A model generated the notes under the pieces. The model saw only the letters and a program-made list of their open reading frames with translations. It had not been told where the DNA came from and did no database searches. Positions 17,325-27,936 of a stretch of 64,000 bases of DNA are shown piece after piece. How positions within the stretch are numbered: position 1 is the first letter of the stretch; every line of letters starts with the position of its first letter. Made by a program: the position numbers and the translations under genes. Source of the DNA: Albimonas sp036154955 (GTDB taxonomy: Bacteria > Pseudomonadota > Alphaproteobacteria > Rhodobacterales > Rhodobacteraceae); NCBI GenBank assembly GCA_036154955.1, contig JAYZWL010000149.1:50703-114702 (forward strand), in the 5' to 3' direction.

Positions 17325-18275
17325 TCAGAGCCCGAAGGCCGCCTTCACCGCCGCCAGCCCCGGCTCGCCGTCCACCGTGGTCACGCCGTTCAGCCAGGCG
17401 CCCAGCGCCTCGGGATTGGCCTTCATCCAGGTCATGGTGGCGTCGTCCGCATCCTCGCCGTCGTCGAGGATCTTGCCCATGATCTCGTTCTCCATGGGCA
17501 GCGAGAACTTCAGGTTCTGCAGGAAGGTCCCCAGATTGGGGCACTCGGTGGAGAAGCCCTTGCGGGTCACGGTGTGGACCACGCCCTCGCCGCCGAAGAA
17601 GTCCTCGCCGCCGGTGAGGTATTTCAGCGAGAAATTGGCGTTCATCGGGTGGGGCTCCCACCCCAGGAACACCACCGGCTCCTCCTTCTTGTAGGCGCGC
17701 CCGACCATGGCCAGCATGCCCTGCTCGGAGCTTTCGACCACCTCGAAGTCCTTGAGGTCGAACTTGTTCTCCTCGGTCAGCGAGACGAGGTAGGCGTTGC
17801 CCTCGTTGCCCGGCTCGATGCCGTAGATCTTGCCGTCGAGCCCCTCGGCGAACTTGTGGATGTCCGCGTAGGTCTTGAGGCCCTGGTCGTAGAGGTAGGT
17901 CGGCACGGCGAGCGTGTACTTGGTGCCTTCGAGGTTCACCGCCACCTGCTCGATCTCGCCGGACTCGAGATAGGGGGTGATGGCGCTGGTCTGCGCCGGC
18001 ATCCAGTTGCCCAGGAACACGTCCACGTCGTCGCTTTCCAGCGAGGCGAAGGTGACGGGCACCGACAGGACCTTGACGTCGACGTCGTAGCCCAGCGCCT
18101 CCAGCACCTGCTTGGTGGCGGAGGTGGTGGTGGTGATGTCGGTCCAGCCGACATCGGAGAAGACGACCTCGTCGCAGGCGGCCTGGGCGGCCATCGGCGC
18201 GCCGGCCATGGCGGCGAGGACGGCGGCGCAGGCGGTGGCGGCGCGGGCGCGGCGGGCGATGGAATGGCGATGCAT
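17325..18275 (-). CDS. choX: Choline ABC transporter substrate-binding protein
   Basis: A periplasmic binding protein of the ProX/OpuAC type, 316 residues. It has a signal peptide cleaved around residues 30-33 (MAAQA-ACDEVVF). The mature chain includes VGWTDITTTTSATKQVLEALGY and NWMPAQTSAITPY, segments typical of choline and betaine binders. It is the first gene of choXWV and diverges from betI. The shared 113-base upstream region contains the BetI-like operator, so uptake and oxidation are probably induced together by choline. Confidence 0.92.
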   Translation of the reverse strand: MHRHSIARRARAATACAAVLAAMAGAPMAAQAACDEVVFSDVGWTDITTTTSATKQVLEALGYDVDVKVLSVPVTFASLESDDVDVFLGNWMPAQTSAITPYLESGEIEQVAVNLEGTKYTLAVPTYLYDQGLKTYADIHKFAEGLDGKIYGIEPGNEGNAYLVSLTEENKFDLKDFEVVESSEQGMLAMVGRAYKKEEPVVFLGWEPHPMNANFSLKYLTGGEDFFGGEGVVHTVTRKGFSTECPNLGTFLQNLKFSLPMENEIMGKILDDGEDADDATMTWMKANPEALGAWLNGVTTVDGEPGLAAVKAAFGL

Positions 18276-18315
18276 TTCGGCTCTCTCTCCCGGTTGAGCT
18301 TTGGTCGCGGGTTGA

Positions 18316-18339
18316 TTTTGATTGACGGCTCAATCAAAA
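18316..18339. promoter_or_regulatory. BetI-like operator, perfect palindrome
   Basis: Arms TTTTGATTGA and TCAATCAAAA are exact reverse complements around the 4-base spacer CGGC. It sits between divergent choX and betI, 41 bases from choX and 50 from betI. The inner TTGATTGA/TCAATCAA pattern matches what is expected of BetI sites (family knowledge). The protein is encoded next door. Confidence 0.8.
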
Positions 18340-18388
18340 ACGATGCCTCCGCGGTTGTAAACGCTTGTGTGGATCGGACGGGAATGCA

Positions 18389-18979
18389 ATGCCGAAAGTC
18401 GGGATGGAGCCTGTGCGCCGCGACGCGCTGATCCGCGCCTGCATCGCCGAGATCGGCGAAACCGGCAGCCTGGGCGTCACCGTGGGCCGCATCGCCTCGC
18501 GCGCCGGGGTGTCGCCGGCGCTGGCGCATCACTATTTCGGCTCCAAGGACCGCATCCTTCTGGCCGCGATGCGCCATGTTCTCAGGGAGTTCGGGACCTC
18601 GGTGCGCAAAGGGCTCGCCCGCGCCCAGACGCCCGAAGCCCGGCTTCGCGCCATCGTCGGCGCCAGCTTCGGGGCCGAGCAGTTCGACCGCGAGATCATC
18701 GCGTCCTGGCTGGCCTTCTACGTGCTGGCCCAGACCTCTCCGGAAGCGGCGCGGCTCTTGAAGGTCTACGCCCAGCGGCTCGATTCCAATCTGGTCCACG
18801 ACCTGCGCAAGCGCGTGCCCGAATCGGAGGCGAGGCGAATCGCCCAGGGGCTCGCCTCGATGATCGACGGGTTCTACATCCGCTCCGCCCTGCAGGACCT
18901 GGCCCCCGATCCGGCCGGCGCCGCGGCGGCGGTGAACGCCTATCTCGACCTTTGCCTCGCACGGGAGACCGCAGCTTGA
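18389..18979 (+). CDS. betI: Choline-responsive TetR repressor
   Basis: BetI represses bet and often choline-uptake genes until choline is present. The start at 18389 gives MPKVGMEPVRRDALIRA, the classic BetI N terminus, and 196 residues. An earlier in-frame ATG at 18365 would add eight unlikely residues. The TetR helix-turn-helix is at about residues 25-55 (VGRIASRAGVSPALAHHYFGSK). It heads betI-betC-betB-GST-betA, with a perfect palindromic operator just upstream. Its stop overlaps the betC TTG start. Confidence 0.95.
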   Translation: MPKVGMEPVRRDALIRACIAEIGETGSLGVTVGRIASRAGVSPALAHHYFGSKDRILLAAMRHVLREFGTSVRKGLARAQTPEARLRAIVGASFGAEQFDREIIASWLAFYVLAQTSPEAARLLKVYAQRLDSNLVHDLRKRVPESEARRIAQGLASMIDGFYIRSALQDLAPDPAGAAAAVNAYLDLCLARETAA

Positions 18980-20492
18980 GCCGACGTCCCAACATCCTCG
19001 TCATCATGGTGGACCAGCTTTCGGGAACGCTGTTCCCCGACGGGCCCGCGCCCTGGCTGCACGCCCCCAACCTGAGGAGCCTGGCCGAACGGTCGGTTCG
19101 TTTCGCCAACGCCTACAACGCCTCCCCGCTCTGCGCCCCCGCCCGCGCGGCCTTCATGGCGGGCGCCCTGCCCCGGCGCACGCGGGTCTACGACAACGCC
19201 GCCGAGTTCGCCTCCGACATCCCCACCTACGCGCATCACCTGCGCCGGGCGGGCTACGCCACGTGCCTCTCGGGCAAGATGCATTTCGTGGGCCCCGACC
19301 AGCTTCACGGCTTCGAGGAGCGGCTGACCACGGACGTCTACCCCGCCGATTTCGGCTGGACGCCGGACTACCGCAAGCCGGGCGAGCGCATCGACTGGTG
19401 GTATCACAACATGGGCTCGGTCACCGGCGCGGGCGTGGCCGAGATCACCAACCAGCTCGAATACGACGACGAGGTCGCCTACAACGCGGTCCGCAAGATC
19501 TACGATCTGGGCCGGCGGCTGGACGACCGGCCGTGGATGCTGACGGTCAGCTTCACCCATCCGCATGACCCCTACGTGGCGCGGCGGCGGTTCTGGGATC
19601 TTTACGCCGATTGCGAACATCTCGCGCCCCGCGTCCCCGATCCGGGCTACGAGGCGCAGGATCCGCACTCCAAGCGGCTCTTCGACGCCAATGACTGGCG
19701 CAAGTTCGACATCACCGACGAGGATATCGCCCGGTCCCGGCGCGCCTATTTCGCCAACATCTCCTACGTGGACGACAAGATCGGCGGGATCCTCGACGCC
19801 CTGCACGGCACGCGGCAGGAGGAGGACACGGCGATCGTGTTCCTCTCGGACCATGGCGACATGCTGGGCGAGCGCGGGCTGTGGTTCAAGATGAGCTTCT
19901 ATGAGGGCGCCTCGCGCGTGCCCCTGATGATCGCCGCGCCCGGCCTCGCGCCCGGGCGGGTGGACGCGCCGGTCTCCGCGCTCGACGTCACGCCGACGCT
20001 GGCGGACATCGCGGGGATCGACATGGGCGGGATCATGCCCTGGACCGACGGCGAGAGCCTGATGCCGGTGGCCACCGGCGCGGCCCCCCGCGAAACCCCG
20101 GTGCGCATGGAATACGCCGCCGAAGGCAGCTACGCGCCGCTGGTCTGCCTGCGGGGCGAGCGGTGGAAATACATCCATTGCGAGCTCGACCCGCCGCAGC
20201 TTTTCGACCTGGAGTCGGACCCGGACGAGCAGGTCAATCTCGCGCCCGATCCCGCCTACGCCGCCGTCGCCGACGCCTTCGCCGCGCGGGTGCGGGAGTT
20301 GTGGGACATGGACGCCTTCGACGCGGAGGTCCGCCAGTCCCAGGCCCGGCGCTGGGTGGTTTACGAAGCCTTGCGCAACGGCGCGTATTTCCCGTGGGAC
20401 TTCCAGCCCCTGCAGAAGGCCTCCGAACGCTACATGCGCAACCACATGGACCTGAACGTGCTGGAGGACAGCCAGCGATACCCGAGGGGCGA

Positions 20493-20496
<4 letters not shown>
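18976..20496 (+). CDS. betC: Choline-sulfatase
   Basis: Hydrolyses choline-O-sulfate to choline and sulfate. The only sensible start is TTG at 18976, overlapping the betI stop (TTGA). GGGAG lies nine bases upstream, and the next ATG would remove the conserved metal-binding strand. It is 506 residues, normal for BetC. The formylglycine motif C53-A-P-A-R57 is intact, as are PNILVIMVDQL at the N terminus and the SDHGDMLGE metal motif. Choline-sulfatase C-terminal features such as ALRNGAYFPWDFQP are present. Confidence 0.94.
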
Positions 20497-21959
<1,463 letters not shown>

Positions 21960-21970
21960 GGAGCTCCTCC

Positions 21971-22603
21971 ATGATCATCGTCCATGGACGCGCGACGTCC
22001 TCCAACGTGCAGAACGTGATGTGGTGCGCGGCCGAGCTGGGGCTCGAGGTCGAGCGTCGAGACGTGGGCGGGGCCTTCGGGGGGACCGACACGCCCGAAT
22101 ACCTCGCCATGAACCCCAACCGCACCGTCCCGACGGTGGAGATCGACGGGACCGTGCTGTGGGAGAGCGGGGCCGTCGTGCGCTGTCTCGCCGCCATGCA
22201 CGGGGACGAGACCTTCTGGCCCCGCGACCCGCTGGTCCGCGCCCGGCTCGACATGTGGGCGGAGTGGGGGCGCGCGACGCTGGCCCCGAAGTTCCAGCCG
22301 TTCTTCCTGCAGCTGATCTTCCGCAAGCCGGGGGACGCGGATCAGGCCGTGCTCGCCGCCGCCCGCCCGCCGCTGGAAGGGGCGCTGGCGGTGCTGGACG
22401 CGCATCTGGCGAATTCGCCCTTCATCGGGGAGGCGTTCTCCTTCGCCGACATCCTGCCCGGCGTGCTGATGTATCGGCTGCACGAACTGGCGCTGACCCC
22501 GCGCGACTTTCCCAACGTGACCCGCTGGTATCGCGACCTCGCCGCCCGGCCCGCCTATGCCGAACACGCCATGGTCTCCTTCGCCTCCCTGCGGCCGAAA
22601 TGA
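21971..22603 (+). CDS. Glutathione S-transferase family protein in the bet operon
   Basis: A 210-residue protein. It has an N-terminal thioredoxin-like domain (MIIVHGRATSSNVQNVMWCA, then NPNRTVPTVEIDG with the cis-proline, then WESGAVVRCLA for glutathione binding) and a C-terminal helical domain (ADILPGVLMYRLHEL). The active residue is probably S10 or S11, or a nearby polar group. GGAG lies seven bases before the ATG within a 12-base palindrome at 21958-21969. It is 11 bases after betB, and its stop overlaps the betA start, so it is truly part of the operon. Its role is unknown. It might detoxify betaine aldehyde or formaldehyde by-products (inference). Confidence 0.88.
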   Translation: MIIVHGRATSSNVQNVMWCAAELGLEVERRDVGGAFGGTDTPEYLAMNPNRTVPTVEIDGTVLWESGAVVRCLAAMHGDETFWPRDPLVRARLDMWAEWGRATLAPKFQPFFLQLIFRKPGDADQAVLAAARPPLEGALAVLDAHLANSPFIGEAFSFADILPGVLMYRLHELALTPRDFPNVTRWYRDLAARPAYAEHAMVSFASLRPK

Positions 22604-24312
22604 CCGGCGGGGCGACGGAGGTCGGGCTGAACCGGGCGGAGCTGGTCGCCGACTACGTGGTGGTCGGCTCCGGCTCCGCCGGCTCGGCGCTGGCGGCGCG
22701 GCTGTCGGAGGACGGGCGCCATTCGGTGATCGTCGTCGAGCATGGGGGGACCGATGCGGGGCCCTTCATCCAGATGCCCGCGGCCCTGTCCTACCCGATG
22801 AACATGTCCCGCTACGACTGGGGGTTTCGGAGCGAGCCGGAACCGGGCCTGAACGGCCGGCGCCTCGCCTGCCCGCGGGGCAAGGTGCTGGGCGGGTCGT
22901 CCTCGATCAACGGCATGGTCTATGTGCGCGGCCATGCGCGGGACTACGACCATTGGGCCGAGATGGGGGCCGCCGGCTGGTCCGGCGCCGCCGTCGCCCC
23001 CTATTTCCGGCGCATGGAGCACTGGCACGACGGCGGCCATGGCGGGGACGCCGACTGGCGCGGGACCGACGGGCCGCTGCACGTCACCCGCGGCCCCCGG
23101 GAGAATCCCCTGTTCCACGCCTTCGTCGAAGCCGGGGCCCAGGCCGGGTTCGGGCGCACCGACGACTATAACGGTCAGCGCCAGGAGGGCTTCGGCCCGA
23201 TGGAGATGACCGTCTGGCAGGGCCGCCGCTGGTCCGCCGCCAACGCCTATCTGCGCCCGGCGATGAAGCGGCAGAACCTGACGGTGATCCGCGGGCTGGC
23301 CCGGCGCGTGGTGATCGAGAACGGCCGGGCCCGGGGGGTGGAGATCCGCCGCCACGGCCGGGTCGAGGTGGTGGCGGCGCGGGCCGAGGTGATCCTCGCC
23401 GCGTCCTCGATCAACTCGCCCAAGCTGCTGATGCATTCCGGGATCGGGCCGGGGGCGCAGCTCTCCGCCCACGGGATCGGGGTCGTCGCCGACCGGCCGG
23501 GCGTGGGCGCGAACCTGCAGGACCATCTGGAGGTCTACGTGCAGCAGGCCTGCACCCAGCCGATCACGCTGAACCGGCACTGGAACCTGATCGGCAAGGG
23601 GCTGGCCGGGGCGCAGTGGCTGCTCTTCAAGACCGGGCTCGGCGCCTCCAACCAGTTCGAAAGCGCGGCCTTCATCCGCTCCCGCGCCGGGGTGGACTAC
23701 CCCGACATCCAGATGCATTTCATCCCCATCGCCGTGCGCTATGACGGCAAGGCCCCGGCCGAGGGCGAGGGCTTTCAAATTCACGTCGGACCGATGCGGG
23801 CGACGTCCCGCGGGGCGGTGACGCTGGCCTCGCCGGACCCGGAGGCCGCGCCCTCGATCCTGTTCAACTACATGTCGACCGAGCAGGACGTCGTGGATTT
23901 CCGCCGCGCCGTGCGCGCGGCGCGCGAGGTGCTGGCCCAGCCCGCCTTCGATCCCTATCGCGGCAAGGAGATCCAGCCCGGCGCCGCCGTTCAGTCGGAT
24001 GCGGAGGTCGACGCCTTCGTGCGGGAGCACGCCGAAAGCGCCTATCACCCCTGCGGCACCGTCCGCATGGGCCGGGCCGACGATCCCGGCGCGGTGGTGG
24101 ACCCCGAATGCCGGGTGATCGGGGTCGAGGGGCTGCGGGTGGCCGACAGCTCGATCTTCCCGCGCATCCCCAACGGCAACCTCAACGCGCCCTCGATCAT
24201 GGTGGGGGAGAAGGCGGCGGACATGATCCTCGGCCGTCCGCCCCTGCCCTCCGACAACCGGGAGCCGTGGATCGCCCCGCGCTGGCGCGAGTCGGATCGC
24301 GAAGGGGCCTGA
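22600..24312 (+). CDS. betA: Choline dehydrogenase
   Basis: An FAD-dependent GMC oxidoreductase that oxidises choline to betaine aldehyde at the inner membrane. It has 570 residues. The dinucleotide-binding motif VVGSGSAGSALAARL starts at residue 21. GMC signature 1 (GKVLGGSSSINGMVYVRG) and signature 2 (AASSINSPKLLMHSGIG) are clear, and the C-terminal HPCGTVRMG and NPNGN-like segments hold catalytic histidine and asparagine. The ATG overlaps the preceding GST stop. It is the last gene of the operon. Confidence 0.95.
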   Translation: MTGGATEVGLNRAELVADYVVVGSGSAGSALAARLSEDGRHSVIVVEHGGTDAGPFIQMPAALSYPMNMSRYDWGFRSEPEPGLNGRRLACPRGKVLGGSSSINGMVYVRGHARDYDHWAEMGAAGWSGAAVAPYFRRMEHWHDGGHGGDADWRGTDGPLHVTRGPRENPLFHAFVEAGAQAGFGRTDDYNGQRQEGFGPMEMTVWQGRRWSAANAYLRPAMKRQNLTVIRGLARRVVIENGRARGVEIRRHGRVEVVAARAEVILAASSINSPKLLMHSGIGPGAQLSAHGIGVVADRPGVGANLQDHLEVYVQQACTQPITLNRHWNLIGKGLAGAQWLLFKTGLGASNQFESAAFIRSRAGVDYPDIQMHFIPIAVRYDGKAPAEGEGFQIHVGPMRATSRGAVTLASPDPEAAPSILFNYMSTEQDVVDFRRAVRAAREVLAQPAFDPYRGKEIQPGAAVQSDAEVDAFVREHAESAYHPCGTVRMGRADDPGAVVDPECRVIGVEGLRVADSSIFPRIPNGNLNAPSIMVGEKAADMILGRPPLPSDNREPWIAPRWRESDREGA

Positions 24313-24345
24313 GGGCCGGGGGGCCCCGGCCTCCCGGCGCCCGGC

Positions 24346-25035
24346 TCAGAAATCCAGCGAGGCGCCGATCGACCAGCCGGCCATATGCTCGCCCATCGTC
24401 AGCACGCCGCGCAGCGCCCCGCCTTCCACCAGCGAGTCGTCCGCAAGCTCCACCCGCAGATTGACCTGCACGCCGCGGTTCTCCGCATCGGCGAAGCCGG
24501 TCTCGGGGCGGAAGCCGGATGCGGGGCCGCGCGCCGGGTCGTAGCCGACTTCGGCCCGGGGGCGAAACCGCAGCCCGTCGGGGGCGCCGAAGGTCAGCCC
24601 CGCCCCGCCGAAGGCCGCGCCCGCGGCGCGGTCCTCCGCCCCGTCGCCGGCGCGGCCGCCGGGCCCTGCGGGCCGCGCGGCGAAGCGGCGGTCGGGCTGG
24701 AGGCCTTCGAAGCTGTAGGACAGCGCCCGTCCTTCCCCTTCACCCACGCCTCCCGGGCGGGATCCGGGATAGGCCGCGGGGTCGCCGGCGGCGTCGACCC
24801 GGATCAGGGCCGGGCCCAGCCCGCCGGGCCGCATCGCCTGCACCGCGAAGTCGAAGATCTGCGGCGGCGCGGCGCCCGCCCCGCCCTGCGGATCCGCCAT
24901 CGCCGCGCCGCCCGCGACCGCCGCCGCCAGCCCCGCGGCCGCCCGCTGCAGACGTGACCCGCGCTGGCGAGGGCCGCGGCGGGGCGCGGCGGCGAAATTC
25001 GCCGCAACAGGCGCGGGAATGAGGCGAATGCGCAT
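24346..25035 (-). CDS. Secreted protein of unknown function, ends in -DF
   Basis: I do not recognise this 229-residue protein. After an arginine-rich start there is a hydrophobic stretch ending AAAVAGGAAMA, which fits an export signal. The middle is glycine/alanine-rich, and the C-terminal half has alternating strands (VQVNLRVELADDSLVEGG, GWSIGASLDF) ending in phenylalanine, as outer-membrane beta-barrel proteins do. AAGGAG lies eleven bases before the ATG at 25035. The next (broken) gene upstream shares its GASLDF segment. It could be a small barrel or periplasmic protein. Confidence 0.55.
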   Translation of the reverse strand: MRIRLIPAPVAANFAAAPRRGPRQRGSRLQRAAAGLAAAVAGGAAMADPQGGAGAAPPQIFDFAVQAMRPGGLGPALIRVDAAGDPAAYPGSRPGGVGEGEGRALSYSFEGLQPDRRFAARPAGPGGRAGDGAEDRAAGAAFGGAGLTFGAPDGLRFRPRAEVGYDPARGPASGFRPETGFADAENRGVQVNLRVELADDSLVEGGALRGVLTMGEHMAGWSIGASLDF

Positions 25036-25109
25036 GGGAGACGAGGCTCCTTCGGCTGATCAATGCGACCAGCCTAGGGACTACGCCAGGTCGAGTTAAC
25101 AACGGTTAA

Positions 25110-25487
25110 TCAAACCGGCGATTTCCGGCCCGCGCCCGTGTCTTTCGCGCCGCAGCATGCCGCCCCGAGTGGTGGAAGCCGGGGTGAGACGCCGCCCCGC
25201 GCCCCGAAATCCAGCGAGGCGCCCCCGCCCGCGATACAGGGGCTCGCCTTCGATCCAGCGGAACGATTCCCGGGCGACGATTCGCAGCCGGCCGCCGACC
25301 TCGCCTTGGCCGACGACGCCCGGCGCCTCCTGCTGCGCGTCGACCGCCTCGGACCGGATCCGCGCGCAGCGCCCGGTCAGCGACAGCTCGACCGCGTCGG
25401 CGCAGGCTGTGGCGGGAAGACGGAGCGCCGCGGCCGGGCGACGGCGGGACCGCGGGATGCGCGGGCGGAGGCGGAGGGGCGGCGCAT
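25110..25487 (-). pseudogene. Possible broken small secreted-protein gene
   Basis: No intact frame spans this stretch, but coding-like pieces with strong GC third positions occur in two frames. One has ALRLPATACADAVELSLTG and runs to WIEGEPLYRGRG. After a GGGCGGGGGCG run the sense moves to the +1 frame, giving GASLDFGARGG and a stop at 25110. A start codon (25487) exists only in the frame that matches the second piece. This looks like a gene with one or two frameshifts, or sequencing errors in G-runs. GASLDF also ends the neighbouring gene. Confidence 0.3.
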
Positions 25488-25588
25488 GGCGAGGTCTCCG
25501 GAAACGAAACCGCTTTCCGGTCCCATGCCATGCGCCGCCGGGCATTGTCCTCAAGTCATGCGGAGGGCCGCGCGCCCCGCGATCCGCC

Positions 25589-26536
25589 TCAGCCCGCCGC
25601 CTCCAGCGCCGCGCGACGGTCGTCGTAGCCGGCGTAGGAGGCCTTGAGCACCGCGTGGTTCAGCAGCACCACCGCCTTCGCCGCCCCGGTGGCGGGATCG
25701 GAGAGCGTGGTGCGGGTCCAGTAGGACTCGGTCCGCCCGCTCTCCGCGATGGCGGCCACCTCGCGATGCACGGCGTAGGTCTCTCCCACGAAGAGCGGAC
25801 CGTCGACGAGCCGCATCTCCAGGTCCGCGTAAAGCCCGATGGCCGGCCCCTTGATCGGGAAGCCCGCGGATTTGGAGCCGTAGGCGGCCAGAACCGAGAT
25901 CATTTCCATCGGGATCACGGCGCGGCCCCAGGGGGAGGCGGCGGGGTCCGAATAGGCCGGCATGGACTCGGTGATCGCGTCGAGCTTGCCGCGCAGGGTG
26001 AACGGGTAGAGGTCGCCCATATGGTCGTCCATGCCCATGGTCGCCGTCTCGCCGTCGCGCCCGGTCATGCCCACGCGCAGGTCTTCGAGGATCACCAGCT
26101 TCCCCGGCGGGCGCAGGCGGGCCATGCGGGATTCGAGCAGGGTCTCGGGGTGGTCCGGGCCGAGGGTCGCGGTGGCGTCGAGCACGCGGGTCCCGTCCGC
26201 CTTCTCCGCCCAGCAGGTCACGGACGTCGCGCCGTCCTCAGGCATCCGGGCGAAGGCGCGGACCTCCTCACCCTCCACCACCATGTTGAGGAAATGGACC
26301 GAGAGGCAGCCGCGCTCGAACCAGGCCTGGCCGAAGATCCGCGCCATCAGCGGTTCGAACTGGGAGAAATGCGTCGGCCCCTCGATGGGACCGGCGCGGA
26401 AGCCGAGCTTCTCGGCCATGGCGTCGTCATGGATGGAGGTGTGGCCGTCATAGGCCTGGTCGGCCAGCATCTGCCGGGGCGCGCGGAGCGGCCCCGACAG
26501 GATGCCGTCGGTCAGCGTCAGCGGGGTCTCGAACAT
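25589..26536 (-). CDS. MaoC/hotdog-like protein
   Basis: A 315-residue protein that reads as two hotdog halves (about 15-130 and 165-300). Visible segments include RAGPIEGPTHFSQFEPLMARIFG, VHFLNMVVEGEEVRAFARM and the second-half VDGPLFVGETYAVHREV. These resemble MaoC-type dehydratase or thioesterase-like proteins, but I cannot point to the full D-x4-H catalytic pair. It follows dctM by 52 bases on the same strand and probably belongs to the TRAP/beta-oxidation island. A hydratase acting on a CoA thioester is likely but not proven. Confidence 0.65.
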   Translation of the reverse strand: MFETPLTLTDGILSGPLRAPRQMLADQAYDGHTSIHDDAMAEKLGFRAGPIEGPTHFSQFEPLMARIFGQAWFERGCLSVHFLNMVVEGEEVRAFARMPEDGATSVTCWAEKADGTRVLDATATLGPDHPETLLESRMARLRPPGKLVILEDLRVGMTGRDGETATMGMDDHMGDLYPFTLRGKLDAITESMPAYSDPAASPWGRAVIPMEMISVLAAYGSKSAGFPIKGPAIGLYADLEMRLVDGPLFVGETYAVHREVAAIAESGRTESYWTRTTLSDPATGAAKAVVLLNHAVLKASYAGYDDRRAALEAAG

Positions 26537-26588
26537 GGCTTGGGTCTCCTCCCGTTCGTCGCCCCCCTTGCCGGTCCCGGCCCGGGCC

Positions 26589-27902
26589 TCAGCCCATATG
26601 CATGAGGCTGGGCAGCCAGAGCGAGATCTCGGGGAAGGCGATCAGCAGCGCCATGATGATCACTTCGCAGCCGAGGAACCAGCCCACGCCCTTGAAAACC
26701 GTCTGCAGGGGCACCGTGTCGCCGGCCACGTTCTTGACCACGTAGACGTTGAGGCCCACGGGCGGGGTCAGCAGCCCGACCTCGATCATCTTGACCACGA
26801 TGACGCCGACCCAGATCAGGTTCATGTTCAGCGCGTCGAAGGCGGGCAGGAACACCGGCAGGGTCAGCAGCATCACCCCGATCGGGTCGAGGAACATGCC
26901 CAGGATCAGGTAGACGATGGACAGCGCGATCACCAGCTGCACCGGCCCGAGGTCGAGATGCGACACAAGGTCGGCGATGAAGCCCGGCACGCCCGCCATG
27001 GCGAGGAAGCGGGTCAGCATCACCGCGCCGATGGCCAGGAAGAACAGCGACGAGGTGGTGCGCAGCGCGTCGCGGACCGAATCCCCCAGCGTCTTCTTGT
27101 TGAGGTTGCCCATCGCCGCGCCGATGATCAGCGCGAAGGCCGCGCCCAGCGCGCCCGCCTCGGTCGGCGTGGCGAGGCCGGCGTAGATCGAGCCGATCAC
27201 GCCCAGCACCAGCACCGGCATCGGCCAGACCTGGAGCAGCGCCTCCAGCTTCTCGCGCCAGGTGACGGTCATCGCCACTTTGGGGGCGAGCGTCGGGTCG
27301 ACCATGCAGCGCCCGACGATCATCACCGTGTACATGCCCGCGGTCAGCAGGCCCGGGATCAGCCCGGCCATCAGCAGCTGCCCCACCGACTGTTCGGTGA
27401 ACCAGCCGTAGATCACGAAGGCGATGGAGGGCGGGATCAGCGCCCCCAGCGTGCCCGACGCGGCGACCGTGCCGGTGGCCAGCGCCTTGTCGTAGCCGAA
27501 GCGCAGCATCTCGGGGATGGCGAGCTTGCCGACCGCGGCCGAGGTGGCGATGGACGAGCCCGAGGCGGCGGCGAAGCCGGCGGCGGTGAAGTTGGTGGCC
27601 ACCGCCAGCCCGCCCGGCAACTCGTTCAGCCATAGCCTCGCGGCGGTGTAGAGCGAACTGGTCAGCCCGGTCTGATAGGCCACGGCGCCCATCAGCAGGA
27701 ACATCGGCACCGCCGAAAGCTCCCAGGACGAGGCGAAGTCATGGGGCAGCGAGCCGATCAGGCCCAGCGCGGCGCCCTTGGAGCGCACCATCCAGATCCC
27801 CACGAAGGAGACCCCGCCCAGCGCGAAGGAGATCGGCACCCGCAGCGCCAGCAGCACCAGGATCGCGGCCACGCCGAGATAGCCGATAGTGAGATTGTCC
27901 AT
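26589..27902 (-). CDS. TRAP transporter large permease (DctM type)
   Basis: A 437-residue membrane protein with about 12 hydrophobic helices. It is the ion-coupled transport subunit of a tripartite TRAP carrier. The start MDNLTIGYLGVAAILVLLALRVPISFALG and the segments SGSSIATSAAVGKLAIPEM and TPTEAGALGA are diagnostic. It lies 34 bases after the small permease gene. With DctQ and a periplasmic binding protein it should import an organic acid using the sodium gradient. Confidence 0.93.
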   Translation of the reverse strand: MDNLTIGYLGVAAILVLLALRVPISFALGGVSFVGIWMVRSKGAALGLIGSLPHDFASSWELSAVPMFLLMGAVAYQTGLTSSLYTAARLWLNELPGGLAVATNFTAAGFAAASGSSIATSAAVGKLAIPEMLRFGYDKALATGTVAASGTLGALIPPSIAFVIYGWFTEQSVGQLLMAGLIPGLLTAGMYTVMIVGRCMVDPTLAPKVAMTVTWREKLEALLQVWPMPVLVLGVIGSIYAGLATPTEAGALGAAFALIIGAAMGNLNKKTLGDSVRDALRTTSSLFFLAIGAVMLTRFLAMAGVPGFIADLVSHLDLGPVQLVIALSIVYLILGMFLDPIGVMLLTLPVFLPAFDALNMNLIWVGVIVVKMIEVGLLTPPVGLNVYVVKNVAGDTVPLQTVFKGVGWFLGCEVIIMALLIAFPEISLWLPSLMHMG

Positions 27903-27936
27903 GTCGTTTTCCCGTGGATCGGTCGTTTCGGCGCGG

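Noticed and set aside
15223..18333. A 1036-codon fusion of the choline transporter genes
   Set aside because: Only the last third is ChoV. The rest is out of frame with ChoW and ChoX, which have their own starts, stops and ribosome-binding sites.
22555..24048. About 500-codon frame antisense to betA
   Set aside because: It mirrors betA codons, is rich in His/Arg/Gly, has no start context and matches no family. betA has full GMC motifs.
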